This document shows, in pieces, positions 17,734 to 27,039 of a stretch of DNA of 64,000 bases. This stretch comes from Variovorax sp. KK3. GTDB lineage: Bacteria > Pseudomonadota > Gammaproteobacteria > Burkholderiales > Burkholderiaceae_C. The stretch covers positions 62,001 to 126,000 of the forward strand of contig NZ_LYVO01000005.1 in the NCBI RefSeq assembly GCF_001984055.1, read 5' to 3'. The number at the start of each line of letters is the position of its first letter. The first letter of the stretch is position 1. The notes under the pieces are model-generated. The model was given only the letters and a program-made list of their open reading frames with translations. It was not told the DNA's origin and made no database searches. A program made the position numbers and the translations under genes.

Positions 17734-19050
17734 CTATCGTCTAAATGCCCAATAGTCGTTGCCGCCAAGCGAGGTGGCTGGGTCTAGTCCGGGTCGCTCT
17801 GAAGCACCCATGTGCCGGCCAAACACTAGGGAAATATCCGTCAAGAGCGCTCGGGCATCACCGTAATAGGAATGCGCCAAGAAATCGGTATCGATGCGTG
17901 AGGCGTCAACGGTATCTATGCCGGCCATAACAACCAGCGTGGGTCCAGCGTCGCCCGCGCGCGGGCTTCCGTGGACTTTGTGCGAAGCAGCCAGAGCTTC
18001 GTCCCTTGCTGACACGTACAAGGTGAGCTGTGGCCCCTCCCGCTTGCCTCTTTTGCGCTCCTCGTCGTTTGCAGTAATTCGCGGTGCGATATCTCGCAAA
18101 AATACCTCCGCGTCGATATCTGGCGCGGCCAAGACGATTTCTCTGAAACGTGGGCGCAAGTCGAGTCGTGAACTAAGCAGCGCTGACAGAGCTCGTGTTG
18201 CGGGGCGGGCGCCCATGCTGTGCGCAACAACAAAAATTTCGGAAGCTCTGGAGTTATCGGCGAACTTTTCTAGAAAGTCTTTGAGGTGGGGCTCGGCCCA
18301 TTCGGCATTAGCCTCGTCGACCGTGTACTTCTCGATTTCGTTTTGTGAAGGCCAACTGAAGAACGTCGGTAGTGCCCCTATGCCGAGGTCTACAGCGATT
18401 TGAGCGGTTCGATAGGCCGCATCATTGAAGCCGACATTGAAGCCATGAACGAAGACAAACGCGGTTCTCCGACGGGTCTTGACCAAGGTTGCATTCACCT
18501 GAGTGAAAAATTCTTCCGGGCTCAAACTGTCTTGTTTCCTGAGCATAAAGTGCTTGTCTGGATTCCCGTCCGTGAACTGCCCCAAAAACCAGCCCGGGCG
18601 CTCAACCGTCCCCATCTTGTGCCCGAGAGGAATGCTGACCGTGACCGCGCCGAGCGTGAGCGGACCACGCGCTCCGGTGAACGGTTGGGTGGATGGGTTG
18701 GTATCGGGCCTCCTGTCCGTGCCGTAAAACACTTTGACAAGCGAGTAACCAAGTATCGGCCCCTTCGGTTCCGGGGGCGGGCTGTTCGCCGAGTTGGGGA
18801 ATTGCGGCAACGAGTTGCTCGGGAATCCCGACGATTCTGGATAGCTGTTGGCTCGCGGTCCCGGTTCACTAGGCCGAGTCGCTGATGGCCCAGGATGTTC
18901 TTTGCCGGACCTATCAAGCGGGCTTGGCCTCGGAGACTCTTCGGCCCTTCTACAGCCGGAGACTAGGAGCCCGACGCAGACCGCCGAAATGACAAATCCG
19001 AGCCGAATCACCCGGACTGACCTTACGCAGCCTCGGAGCCATCCAATCAT
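17734..19050 (-). CDS. DUF900-type alpha/beta hydrolase lipoprotein
   Basis: A 438-residue lipoprotein hydrolase. The ATG at 19050 has GGAGG 7 nt ahead. A signal peptide ends in a lipobox (VGLLVSGC), followed by a Pro/Ser-rich linker of about 70 residues. The hydrolase domain shows the oxyanion region FVFVHGFNVGFNDAAYR and the nucleophile elbow VVAHSMGAR, where the usual GxSxG has Ala in the first position (AHSMG), as in many DUF900 proteins. A late His (DFLAHSYYGD) can complete the triad. It probably acts as an esterase or lipase at the membrane surface; substrate unknown. Confidence 0.8.
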   Translation of the reverse strand: MIGWLRGCVRSVRVIRLGFVISAVCVGLLVSGCRRAEESPRPSPLDRSGKEHPGPSATRPSEPGPRANSYPESSGFPSNSLPQFPNSANSPPPEPKGPILGYSLVKVFYGTDRRPDTNPSTQPFTGARGPLTLGAVTVSIPLGHKMGTVERPGWFLGQFTDGNPDKHFMLRKQDSLSPEEFFTQVNATLVKTRRRTAFVFVHGFNVGFNDAAYRTAQIAVDLGIGALPTFFSWPSQNEIEKYTVDEANAEWAEPHLKDFLEKFADNSRASEIFVVAHSMGARPATRALSALLSSRLDLRPRFREIVLAAPDIDAEVFLRDIAPRITANDEERKRGKREGPQLTLYVSARDEALAASHKVHGSPRAGDAGPTLVVMAGIDTVDASRIDTDFLAHSYYGDARALLTDISLVFGRHMGASERPGLDPATSLGGNDYWAFRR

Positions 19051-19579
19051 TTTAAACCTCCGGTCCCCGCGTCCTTCGAGATGCTGCACGAAACCGATAC
19101 GACATCGTCGGGCGACGTAAATGATTAAAGCGCAATCGGGGAGGTTCGGCTAGCACATCCAGTTCCCGTTTGGCCTAATCCGGAAGGTAGGGGCAATGGC
19201 AATTGGTTGATGTTGATGGCTGGCAATGCGCTCTCCGAGCCGCTTCAAGAGCGCGGGGCCCTCTGGCGCCCGCGTCGTGATTCATTGTCCAGGACGAAGA
19301 CTGCCACCTCGTTCAGTTCAACCATTGAGAACCGGTCAGCGACCGCAACGGTCTGCCAGTGGCCGCCCTTTGCCTTTCCGGGGTGCCGGAACAGGCGTCT
19401 TGGGCCGGCGGGCCTACTTGGAGCTCCCGCGAGCTGTGGGGTCCCACGCAAGGTCGCCAAGACAAGACGGTGGCAAAACAAAAGCATTAGGCATCTGGAA
19501 GGGTCTCTGCGAAGGTCTAGTCTTGGCCGGATTGCGACCGTCGTCGGACGCCACAGGCCACCCTTGGTCTCCTCTCGAA
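19051..19579. other. Intergenic stretch, no gene seen
   Basis: Overlapping open stretches occur on both strands but none has a ribosome-binding site plus recognisable domain. The first 100 bases would contain the promoter of the lipoprotein hydrolase gene. Confidence 0.4.
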
Positions 19580-19933
19580 CTACCGAAGTATCAACGACGC
19601 GAACAGCGGCCAGGCAGCGCCGCAGAACACCGCGAATACGGCTAGAAAGATGGCCGCATACCACCGAATGATGGACTGGACAAATTTCGGCAAGCGGCCA
19701 AAGCGGCCGCCACTCGATTGCATGTTGCCACGTGTGGGATGGAACCAGGTGGCAGCACAAAGCGCGGCCCATGGAAGCCCAACCATCGGGCCTGCAAGCG
19801 AGATGGCCAACATCTCTCCGCGGAGGCTGAACAGAGCAACGATGAAGAGCGCTGAACAGACAGATGCGGCCAGAAGCCACCACCGGAACGGGAAGAGGCG
19901 GTCGGCGAGTTTCGTGTAGAGGGCAGGTGTCAT
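19580..19933 (-). CDS. Small membrane protein
   Basis: A 117-residue protein with three or four hydrophobic segments (WWLLAASVCSALFIVALF, LAGPMVGLPWAALCAAT and IIRWYAAIFLAVFAVFCGAA). The ATG at 19933 is chosen because the sequence ahead of it is basic and unlike a membrane protein start. Function unknown. The neighbouring small membrane protein gene at 20006-20266 points the same way with a 72-nt gap, so they may be one unit. Confidence 0.55.
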   Translation of the reverse strand: MTPALYTKLADRLFPFRWWLLAASVCSALFIVALFSLRGEMLAISLAGPMVGLPWAALCAATWFHPTRGNMQSSGGRFGRLPKFVQSIIRWYAAIFLAVFAVFCGAAWPLFASLILR

Positions 19934-20005
19934 TTTCTTGGGGCGATTCCGCCTCGGCAACGAGTGACCGGTTTTGGCCGCGTGCTGCCGCACAGTTGCG
20001 TGAGG

Positions 20006-20266
20006 TCACCTGAGCACGCCGAAGGCGAACCAAGTGATGATGCCCGCTACAAGCACCCAGTTGCCCTTCCGGCAAATTTGCTTCCCTGCCTCCGAGTATT
20101 CGTCGCCTGGACCGACTGACCACGCCACGCCCGTTAGAAGAAAGCGCGCTGATGGCGACTTTCGCTTCTGTGCATCCACGGCATGTCCGCCCACGACCAC
20201 GCCCAGGTAGGTGTAGTAGATGCCGCAGGCGGTGCCCAGGATGGCGAGCAGTGTGTGCAAAGTCAT
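20006..20266 (-). CDS. Small membrane protein
   Basis: An 86-residue protein with hydrophobic segments at both ends (LLAILGTACGIYYTYLGVVV and WVLVAGIITWFAFGVL) and a polar middle containing GPGDEYSEAGKQICRKG. Function unknown. It looks complete and is followed by a second small membrane protein gene in the same direction. Confidence 0.55.
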   Translation of the reverse strand: MTLHTLLAILGTACGIYYTYLGVVVGGHAVDAQKRKSPSARFLLTGVAWSVGPGDEYSEAGKQICRKGNWVLVAGIITWFAFGVLR

Positions 20267-20700
20267 GACAATTTCTAGTTCAACGTCGCAGCCAGCCCTG
20301 GCCGCATCTGCGCAGTTCGATGTGCGTCATGTGGCAGGAAGTCGGTTTGTGCGCCGATTGTTGCAGGCGTGAAGGTCGGTGTGCACGCGCTTTTCAGAGC
20401 CGGGCTCGAACTTCCGCTCCTGGCCGAGACTTCCTGTTCGCCAACCTCGCTCGTAGCGGTCGTTGGCCAACCGGGCGAAGCCGCCGAAGGTCAGCTGTGA
20501 GGCACGGCCGCGAATTGGTGCTCGCGGCCAGTCGGACCTACGACCTGACCTGGGTGGTTGCGAACCCACGTAACGGGAAGCGCTCTTCACGCCTCTTCGC
20601 CATCAACGAAGCCGAGCGCCGCGTGCTGGCCACGTCATGGAAAGCTGCACCGCAGAGCATCGAGCATGGCGTCGAGACGGCACCGGTAACGCTGTGCTGA
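20267..20700. other. Intergenic stretch, no gene seen
   Basis: A plus-strand open stretch at 20320-20700 has no recognisable domain or ribosome-binding site; a degenerate copy of the regional repeat lies near 20450-20520. Confidence 0.35.
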
Positions 20701-21405
20701 TCAAGCGGCCGAGCGCTTCTTCTCGATGGGGTTGGCGGTGTGCCCCTCGGCCGGATACGCCCGCATGAATTCGCGCGCTTTCTCCGGCTGGGCCGCGTTC
20801 AGCCAAGCGCCATACGAACCTTCGTTCAAAATCGCCAACATGCGCTTTTCGCTGCCCGGTTGCCCGTAACGGTGCATCAGCGCGTGGCTGTTGGCATTTA
20901 CCGTGAGCAGGCAGAACCTGACGATCACCCCGCCCTGCGCACCGGTTCAGGACTCCCACAGACCTGCCACGCCCATGGGTTTGCCGTCCACTCGCGCGAC
21001 ACGCGTGGACACGGCTTTGCCGCTGCGCAAGTCATCTTCGTGGAACGCCATCATCGGCACGATGCAACGCTGCGCACCCAGCCAGGCGCCGCGAAAGTTG
21101 TTGGACGTGGTCGCGGTCTCCGAGCGTGCGTTGACCAGCTTGGTCGAACGCAGTTTTGCGTCGGAAGCGGATTTCACCCAGGGCGGGACCAAGCCGAACT
21201 GGCCAACGACGAGCTCGCGTTCGATCGCGCCTGGGTACGGGTGTTCGGCGCCTTCGACCGAAGGCGGTGCCGGTTGGTTGCGGATGAAAACGCCTGGGCG
21301 GCTGGGCCAAACCTGGCGACCCACCGCGGTGTCGCTGGGCGCGTCGACGTCAAAAATATCCCGGTACAGGTGGTCGGGACGCAGGCATTCGTATTGGGAG
21401 CTCAT
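20701..21405 (-). pseudogene. SRAP (YedK/HMCES-like) gene with in-frame TGA
   Basis: Reading through one TGA at 20947-20949, the frame encodes a SRAP-domain protein, the family that crosslinks to abasic sites in single-stranded DNA. Visible landmarks are LVNARSET, VPMMAFHEDD (usually PxxGFYEW), GLWES followed by the stop where the family has W, then TGAQGG and ANSHALMHRYGQPGSEKRML. The family W codon TGG has evidently become TGA. The N-terminus is MSSQYE, so the catalytic Cys that normally follows Met is also absent. Both changes argue for loss of function. Confidence 0.72.
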
Positions 21406-21883
21406 GGCGAGGATGGTAGACCGCGCGCTTCGGCGTTTTTTCGGTGTACGCGGGTGATGAGGCCCCGCTACCGATCCAAGACCCACACAAGCGGCTGACA
21501 GCCGCCACATCCCGCAAGAGAGACCTGAGCACTGGCTCCAGCGGACGGTTTCGCCGCCCGCTGAGATTCAACGTTGAACGACCGTTTCGGGCCGAGGCTG
21601 TGTAGAAACGCACCCCATTGCCACGAAGGCGAGTGACCTGCCGAACTCATCCAGTGTTCTGGCGCTCAGATTCCGCATCTCGAGGCCTCGTGACGTCCCT
21701 CCTGTACGCGTGAGAAGACACACAGGGCCTCATGCCCCGGCCAGCCGCATCGCCTTCATCGTTTTTGCAATAGCCGCGCGCTGGTTGATGCGCACGAAGT
21801 ATTGTGGCACCACGGTCGAGTCCTGCTTGACCACCGTAGCCAGCTTGCACATGTGCTGCAAGTGGCCGGCGGCAGCACGCGCT
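21406..21883. other. Intergenic stretch, no gene seen
   Basis: No gene. Around 21560-21610 lies a sequence with GAACGACCGTTTCGGGCCGA, a form of the repeat also seen near 13990, 15340, 16738 and 17052. Confidence 0.35.
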
Positions 21884-22591
21884 TCACGTTGAGACCTGGG
21901 TTCCGTCAAAGATAGACTCTTCAGCGTCTGCCGAGTTGCGAACACATGATTCTTCTTGCGGTTCATCGACAGGTTGAGCTTGCATACCTGCAGTGACGAA
22001 CGGAAGGACGAAGCGGATTGCCACTTCCGGGTCAGACGCGTCGAAGTCTTCCCCGGCCAAGTTGCGCATCTTTCCGGTATCCGCTTGGATGTAGAGCATC
22101 ACCCCGTACACACAATACAGCCGCCAATAGAGTTCACGTTCGCTCAGATACGGGCAAGCGGCTCGTAGCGCCCTGTGAGTTAGAACGGTGTTCTCGTTGT
22201 AGATTTCACGCAACATGCCCTGCACTTGCGGCGTAGGATCAGTCGAGATCCGTCCCGCAAGCTTTCTGAAGGTCTCGTTCGCGCTGGACGCCCGAAAGGC
22301 CGGCTCAATCAGCGCACGCAGCACGTCCTCTGGCTTCAGAGGACGCCCCCGAGATAGCAGATCCTCCATGCGCCGCCGGCGTTCCTCATGAACAGGTTGC
22401 ACTCCGCGAAGATAGACCTCGCGAAGCAGTTTCTCCTTAGTCCCAAAGTGATGCGGGATGGCGCCTTGGTTGACACCAGCGACAGAAGAGATCTGCCGGG
22501 TGGTCGTACCGATGAACCCAAACTCCGCGAAGAGCCGTTCTGCGGCGTCAAGAATCTTGGTTCGGGTGTCGCCACCCGCAGTTATGGGCAT
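21884..22591 (-). CDS. TetR-family transcriptional regulator
   Basis: A 235-residue repressor-type protein. The TetR HTH is clear at the N-terminus: TRTKILDAAERLFAEFGFIG then TTRQISSVAGVNQGAIPHHF, then GTKEKLLREVYLRG. The rest is the all-helical ligand-binding domain with a DUF1956/CecR-like look. I start it at the ATG at 22591. It is the last gene of the catabolic operon, 28 nt after the fumarylacetoacetase gene, so it probably regulates its own operon; the 16-bp palindrome ahead of the first operon gene is the natural operator candidate. Confidence 0.85.
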   Translation of the reverse strand: MPITAGGDTRTKILDAAERLFAEFGFIGTTTRQISSVAGVNQGAIPHHFGTKEKLLREVYLRGVQPVHEERRRRMEDLLSRGRPLKPEDVLRALIEPAFRASSANETFRKLAGRISTDPTPQVQGMLREIYNENTVLTHRALRAACPYLSERELYWRLYCVYGVMLYIQADTGKMRNLAGEDFDASDPEVAIRFVLPFVTAGMQAQPVDEPQEESCVRNSADAEESIFDGTQVST

Positions 22592-22619
22592 AAAAATGTG
22601 GAGGCTGAAGGCTGTTCCG

Positions 22620-23897
22620 TTACTGGTGTTCTGTCTGAAATGAAGGAAGCACGAGTCCCTCGAGGCTTCCAAAGCCTATTCTTTGACCGCTTTTGGTGGT
22701 GCCTGCGCCGGTAAATGTTACCGAGTCAAAGTCTTCGAGGTAGGCGCGATGAACTCCATCGGCCAACAGAAGTGGCTGCGTGCCGTCGAATGTCATCTCG
22801 AGCAGACAGGCTCGCTGCTCTGGCTTCGGTCCGCTGAGTGTACCGCTCCCTATGAGGTCCCCCGTCCGAAGATTACAACCCCCGATGGTGTGATGAGCAA
22901 TCAACTGCTCAAAACTCCAAGACATGAAGGTCGGACTGGTCTTCGCAACGATGCTGCGCGTTCCGCCTTTGGGTTGCAGGGACACGCTCAGTGAGATGTC
23001 GAAGTTGGTGGCCGATCCACCATGGTCAAACGTCAAATAGCTGGCAACAGCAGGTTGCTCAACCGGCGACCGAAAATAGTTTAGGGCATCGGGCGTAACA
23101 ACCCACGCGGAAATCGATGTCCCAAAAGCCTTTCCCTGGAACGGGCCGAGGGGAGCGGATTCGAAACGCTGAATATCTCGAGCGCTCCAGTCGTTCAACA
23201 GCACGTAGCCGAAGATCTGCTCGCCAGCCAGAGCCAATGGCACCGGCTTTCCAAGTGCCGAGCCAGGACCAACGAAGGCACCAAGCTCCAGTTCAAAATC
23301 CAACGCCTGCGTTGGCCCCCAGCGGACGCTGCTCCCATCTCGAGTCAAGCTTTGGCCATGGGGCCGCCGCAAGGGCGTGCCGCTTACAACTACGCTACTT
23401 GCCCGGCCGTTGTATGCGATCGGCAGGTGCTGCCATTGGGGCGGCAATCCACCTGCCGAGCCGCGGATGATTCGCGAACAGCGGCTTGCGTGATGCTCGG
23501 AGCAATAAAAGTCTGTGAAGCCACCGATGTCGAACGGCAAATGCAGGGTGATCGAGGCGCGAGGCACGAGGCAAATATTCGCAGCGGCGGATCCGCTGAA
23601 CGATGATCCTTGCTCCAGCAAATCCGCTAATTGGCGTCGAATGCGGGTCCAGGTGCCTCGTCCTTCGCCAGCCAGCGCGTTCAGGGTAGTCTGCGCAAAA
23701 AGGTGTGCAGGCGCCTCGACCGCGAATTCGGTCGCTTGCAGCGCCGCTATATCAAGCACGAAGTCGCCTATTGCAACGCCGATGCGGCGCCCGGTGGAGG
23801 ACGTGCTGAAAACCCCGTAGGGTAGATTCTGAAGAGGGAAGTCAGTGTTTAACGAGCCACTCACAAAGCTGGCGCGCGACTCGTCAATTAGATGCAT
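22620..23897 (-). CDS. fahA: Fumarylacetoacetase-family hydrolase
   Basis: A 425-residue enzyme matching FahA in length and architecture: an N-terminal SH3-like domain (residues 15-115) and the mixed-beta-roll FAH catalytic domain. Landmarks are FTDFYCSEHHASRC (metal and catalytic His region), ELGAFVGPG, LLNDWSARDIQRFE with the active-site Asp and Arg, and GKAFGTSISAW. FAH cleaves the C-C bond of a 4-fumarylacetoacetate-like diketone, the last step of homogentisate breakdown. Here the gene lies with MBL and CMD genes rather than with hmgA, so the substrate may be a different ring-cleavage product. It starts 5 nt after the Bug gene stop. Confidence 0.85.
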   Translation of the reverse strand: MHLIDESRASFVSGSLNTDFPLQNLPYGVFSTSSTGRRIGVAIGDFVLDIAALQATEFAVEAPAHLFAQTTLNALAGEGRGTWTRIRRQLADLLEQGSSFSGSAAANICLVPRASITLHLPFDIGGFTDFYCSEHHASRCSRIIRGSAGGLPPQWQHLPIAYNGRASSVVVSGTPLRRPHGQSLTRDGSSVRWGPTQALDFELELGAFVGPGSALGKPVPLALAGEQIFGYVLLNDWSARDIQRFESAPLGPFQGKAFGTSISAWVVTPDALNYFRSPVEQPAVASYLTFDHGGSATNFDISLSVSLQPKGGTRSIVAKTSPTFMSWSFEQLIAHHTIGGCNLRTGDLIGSGTLSGPKPEQRACLLEMTFDGTQPLLLADGVHRAYLEDFDSVTFTGAGTTKSGQRIGFGSLEGLVLPSFQTEHQ

Positions 23898-23902
23898 ATG
23901 AG

Positions 23903-24880
23903 TTAATTCCGTTCCAGAGATATACCGGCAGCCGCGGCAACCTTTGCGTACCGAACCAAATCGGCCTCGATTCCTGTTCGAAACTGCTGAGAATTGCCCC
24001 CCACGGGTTCGAAGCCTCCGTCCGCCAAGTAGCGTCTGAGTTCCCCGTTATCCAGTGCCGAGGCGAGCGCCTTTTGTACGGAAGCTATACGCTCAACGGG
24101 TGTTTGGGTGGCGGCATAAAAGCCAAAACGCGTGGGGCTCCAATGGAAGCCGCTCAACACTTCCGCCATGGCTGGAACATCGGGTAGGCGCTTAGCCCTT
24201 TTTGATCCGTCGTTCGCAACGGTCGCGAGCGCTCTGATCTTTGAAGCCTGAAGGTGCGGCTCCGCTAACAACGGATTGAGGAAAATCATGTCAATTTCCT
24301 GCCGCAATAGCGCATTCAGCATGTCGGGAATACCCCGATAGGGAATATGATGTAATTTTAAGCCCGCTTGCTGCGCAATTGATTCCATCAAAATTTGTTG
24401 CCCATTTCCGACCCCAGGACTTCCATAGGTCACAGTGCGGGGGCTAGCTTTCGCCGCGGCCAACAACTCTTGCATCGACTTATAAGTCGATTGCTGATGT
24501 ACAAGCAGCAAATTCTCTGCAAGATATACGGATTCCGAGATCGGAACAAAATCACGAAGAGTTTTGTACTTTATTTTGGAATAGATCACTTCGTTGATCT
24601 GCATTGCTGAAGAGTTGAACAACAGTGTGTATCCGTCGGCTGTTGCATTCGCCACTGCTTCAGTGCCAATGATTCCATTTGCACCACTCTTGTTTTCGAC
24701 AATCGCGGGGAAATTTGCTTGCGACTGCAGAGCATGGACAATTGCTCTGGCCAAGGCGTCTAGTGTTCCGCCTGCGGGATAAGGAACAACGACTTTGACC
24801 GCGCGAGCTGGATAGCTTTCTGCCAGCACGGGAAATCCAGTGCAAATAAGCGGCAGCACGAACATATTACGACGGATCAT
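23903..24880 (-). CDS. Bug-family tricarboxylate-binding periplasmic protein
   Basis: A 325-residue solute receptor of the tripartite tricarboxylate transporter type. A signal peptide (RRNMFVLPLICTGFPVLAE) leads into the family motif VVPYPAGGTLDALAR, and later NGIIGTEAVANATADGYTLL and YGSPGVGNGQQ are typical. Such proteins are hugely expanded in Burkholderiales and often lack linked TctA/TctB membrane genes, as here. In this operon it probably captures the aromatic or carboxylic acid that the neighbouring enzymes degrade. Its start overlaps the end of the CMD gene by 14 nt. Confidence 0.85.
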   Translation of the reverse strand: MIRRNMFVLPLICTGFPVLAESYPARAVKVVVPYPAGGTLDALARAIVHALQSQANFPAIVENKSGANGIIGTEAVANATADGYTLLFNSSAMQINEVIYSKIKYKTLRDFVPISESVYLAENLLLVHQQSTYKSMQELLAAAKASPRTVTYGSPGVGNGQQILMESIAQQAGLKLHHIPYRGIPDMLNALLRQEIDMIFLNPLLAEPHLQASKIRALATVANDGSKRAKRLPDVPAMAEVLSGFHWSPTRFGFYAATQTPVERIASVQKALASALDNGELRRYLADGGFEPVGGNSQQFRTGIEADLVRYAKVAAAAGISLERN

Positions 24881-25466
24881 CCTCGGCCTCGAATTGCGGT
24901 TGAAATTTGGCGGCCTTCCATGCTTCTGCCGATTTCGGATCAAAGCCATGAACATTGATCATCAAGGTGACCATCGCGTAGTAGCCCGCAATTGCGGTGA
25001 GCTCGACCACCCCTGCGGGCCCTAAGTCGTCGAGAGACATTGCGTACGCGGCATCTGTAACCCGTTGGTTTGTCAGCAATTGGCGGACGAACTCATGGGT
25101 GTGCGCCTGTGCTTTTGTCATGCTCTCTGGCGGGTGGCCTGCTCGTATGGCCTCGATGAACTCTACGCTTAACCCAGCTGAGAGTGCCGCCTTTTCATGT
25201 GCCGACGTGACGTAGTCGCATTGCCAATGAGCGGCAACCAATAAGGTTGTCAATTCCACTAGGTCTTGGCTCAAAGTGGTTCGATATCGCAATGTGCCAC
25301 CAAGCGCTTGCCAATCTTGAGTAAAGGCAGGCGAATGCAGCGCGATGCGATACGGCAATGGAATCTTGCCGCCGCGATCGGAATCGGACGCGATGCAGAC
25401 TACGACCTCGTGTTGTTCTGGGGTGAGGTGTTCCGGTTGCAACACCCGCAGTCTTGATGAGTTCAA
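24867..25466 (-). CDS. Carboxymuconolactone decarboxylase-family protein
   Basis: A 199-residue protein of the CMD/AhpD-like helical fold. The CMD core is around LRYRTTLSQDLVELTTLLVA, AHWQCDYVTSAHEKAALSAG and AGYYAMVTLMINVHGFDP. The classical CxxC of AhpD is absent, so a peroxidase role is unlikely and a decarboxylase/hydrolase-like or lyase role is more plausible. I choose a TTG start at 25464-25466: it overlaps the MBL stop (TTGA) and has AAGGGGG 7 nt ahead. A longer ATG start at 25529 would overlap the previous gene by 67 nt and has no ribosome-binding site. Confidence 0.8.
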   Translation of the reverse strand: MNSSRLRVLQPEHLTPEQHEVVVCIASDSDRGGKIPLPYRIALHSPAFTQDWQALGGTLRYRTTLSQDLVELTTLLVAAHWQCDYVTSAHEKAALSAGLSVEFIEAIRAGHPPESMTKAQAHTHEFVRQLLTNQRVTDAAYAMSLDDLGPAGVVELTAIAGYYAMVTLMINVHGFDPKSAEAWKAAKFQPQFEAEDDPS

Positions 25467-26476
25467 GCGACCCCCTTGAAAGCGAAGAGCCGGGGATGGC
25501 ACTGGCGTACTTGATGGTGCAAACGCCATTGCTTCGCCAGATAAGCCGGATAATCACGGCGAACGTAGTCCTCTTTGTCTCCGGCGAACTCGCAGAAGAG
25601 CATCTTCACGGTGAACCAGAGGTTCTCTGCACCCGCGTAATCCTGGAACCGCTCGAGGCTACTCAGGAGATCGTCGGTTGCCTCATCGACAGTCATCCCA
25701 CGCTCGAAGCGTTCTCGCACTTTAAACTGGATAAATTCAAGATACTCAACAATCTCCCTGAGGTCTGCAATATCAAGCAGCGGCCCATGCCCCGGGATAT
25801 AAATGCGCGCTTGGAAGTCAAGCGCCTTTCTACAAATGGTCAGTAAGTTCGTCATGAACGGGTACTGCACGCCGATATGGTGTTTGGCTCGAACCAGGTC
25901 CCCCATATGAACGATCCCTGCATGTGGGATGAAGACGACGCTGTCGCTCCTGGTGTGACAAGGCGCGGCCTCTAGCACATCGACACCCACCTGTCCGACG
26001 CGAAGGGGCAGAGCGCCTTCAAATGTGTCGGTTATTCGAATCGGATGCAAGCCCGTGAAGTCGAACTGAGGTTGGATAAGCCGCTCGATTTGCAGACGCG
26101 CGTCACCTTCCAGGGCGGAGATCGCTTCGAGCCACCGAGCGGGCGGCAATTTCTTCAAATACTCAGCGCAAATCTGCGTTGCAAAAACACGCGCGCTCCC
26201 GAGTTCTTGCGCACAAAGGCCGTGAACATGATCCACATGCCAGTGAGTGAGAACAACCTGCGTGATGTTTCCGGCAGCGGCTTCGACGGTCCGCATGTCT
26301 GCAAGCATGCGTTGAGTGCTGGGCACATCTACAGTTGCATCAACTAGCAATGCCTCTCCGTCCGAGCAAATTAGCGCAGTGTTGTTCAAGCCCCAAGAGC
26401 CGTTTGGTTGCAACCACGCATAAACACCATCGCCAAGGTTTTTGATCCCCTGGTTGAAACCATTCCAGTCTGCCAT
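25463..26476 (-). CDS. MBL-fold metallohydrolase
   Basis: A 337-residue metallo-beta-lactamase-fold enzyme and the first gene of the operon. The metal site is THWHVDHVHG with H78, H80, D82 and H83; further ligands are in AAPCHTRSD and the late IPGHGPLLD. The ATG has AAGGGA 8 nt ahead. The type with GxHxxSD-like and PGHG motifs hydrolyses esters or lactones; a quinone- or lactone-cleaving role before the CMD and FAH steps would be consistent with the operon (inference). The C-terminal 90 residues form a helical extension. Confidence 0.85.
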   Translation of the reverse strand: MADWNGFNQGIKNLGDGVYAWLQPNGSWGLNNTALICSDGEALLVDATVDVPSTQRMLADMRTVEAAAGNITQVVLTHWHVDHVHGLCAQELGSARVFATQICAEYLKKLPPARWLEAISALEGDARLQIERLIQPQFDFTGLHPIRITDTFEGALPLRVGQVGVDVLEAAPCHTRSDSVVFIPHAGIVHMGDLVRAKHHIGVQYPFMTNLLTICRKALDFQARIYIPGHGPLLDIADLREIVEYLEFIQFKVRERFERGMTVDEATDDLLSSLERFQDYAGAENLWFTVKMLFCEFAGDKEDYVRRDYPAYLAKQWRLHHQVRQCHPRLFAFKGVA

Positions 26477-26504
26477 CGTGCGATCCCTTCTTTCTGTCAG
26501 CCTA

Positions 26505-26520
26505 TCATACGTACGTATGA
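26505..26520. promoter_or_regulatory. Perfect 16-bp palindrome, probable TetR operator
   Basis: TCATACGTACGTATGA is a perfect palindrome 28 nt upstream of the MBL start codon. On the minus strand its edge overlaps TATGAT, a good -10 box. The position suggests an operator at the operon promoter, with the TetR encoded at the operon end as the likely binder. Confidence 0.65.
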
Positions 26521-27039
26521 ATCATAAGAGATAGGTAAATACCCTCTGGCCTTTGGAGCCAACAGCTCGCCGATGACAGCGAGCCCACCTCGCCATAAAG
26601 CACCCGCCGGCGAAGGGCCAACTTCGCCCTACCAGTCTCCGGGCTGCGAGGCACCGCTCCGAGATCTCACGGCCAAGAGCCGTCATTGGCGGCGCGGTCA
26701 GAATTCGCTGCGTCGACCACAACACCCAGAGGAAATCCAATGCTCAGAAAAGCAGCTGTGCCCGTTTTCGTTCGTGCTAGCCGTGCCGGGACACCGCCTA
26801 CTTCAGGGATGTCCTGGGCATCAAGGCTGAGTGGCCAAATAGGCCCCGTCGCAGGTAGCGCGCGTCAACGCGAAGCGTTGTACACGGCTCGACCCGCCGG
26901 GACACGTCATTCCTTACCCCGGGGTAAGTCCCGTGTGGTTGTACCGCTCACTGGAAGTTGGAAAGCCTGCCACCCCCAGCGAAACTGCGATGCCCTCAGG
27001 GGCACCCGCTGAGAAGTCGCGAACTGGGCGCGATGACGG
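26521..27039. other. Intergenic stretch, no gene seen
   Basis: Nothing convincing is encoded. If the antitoxin-like gene at 27040 once had a downstream toxin gene, it would have lain here; only short broken frames are present. Confidence 0.4.

Noticed and set aside
19226..20123. Several long overlapping frames on both strands
   Set aside because: They lack start signals and domains; only the small membrane protein at 19580-19933 looks real.
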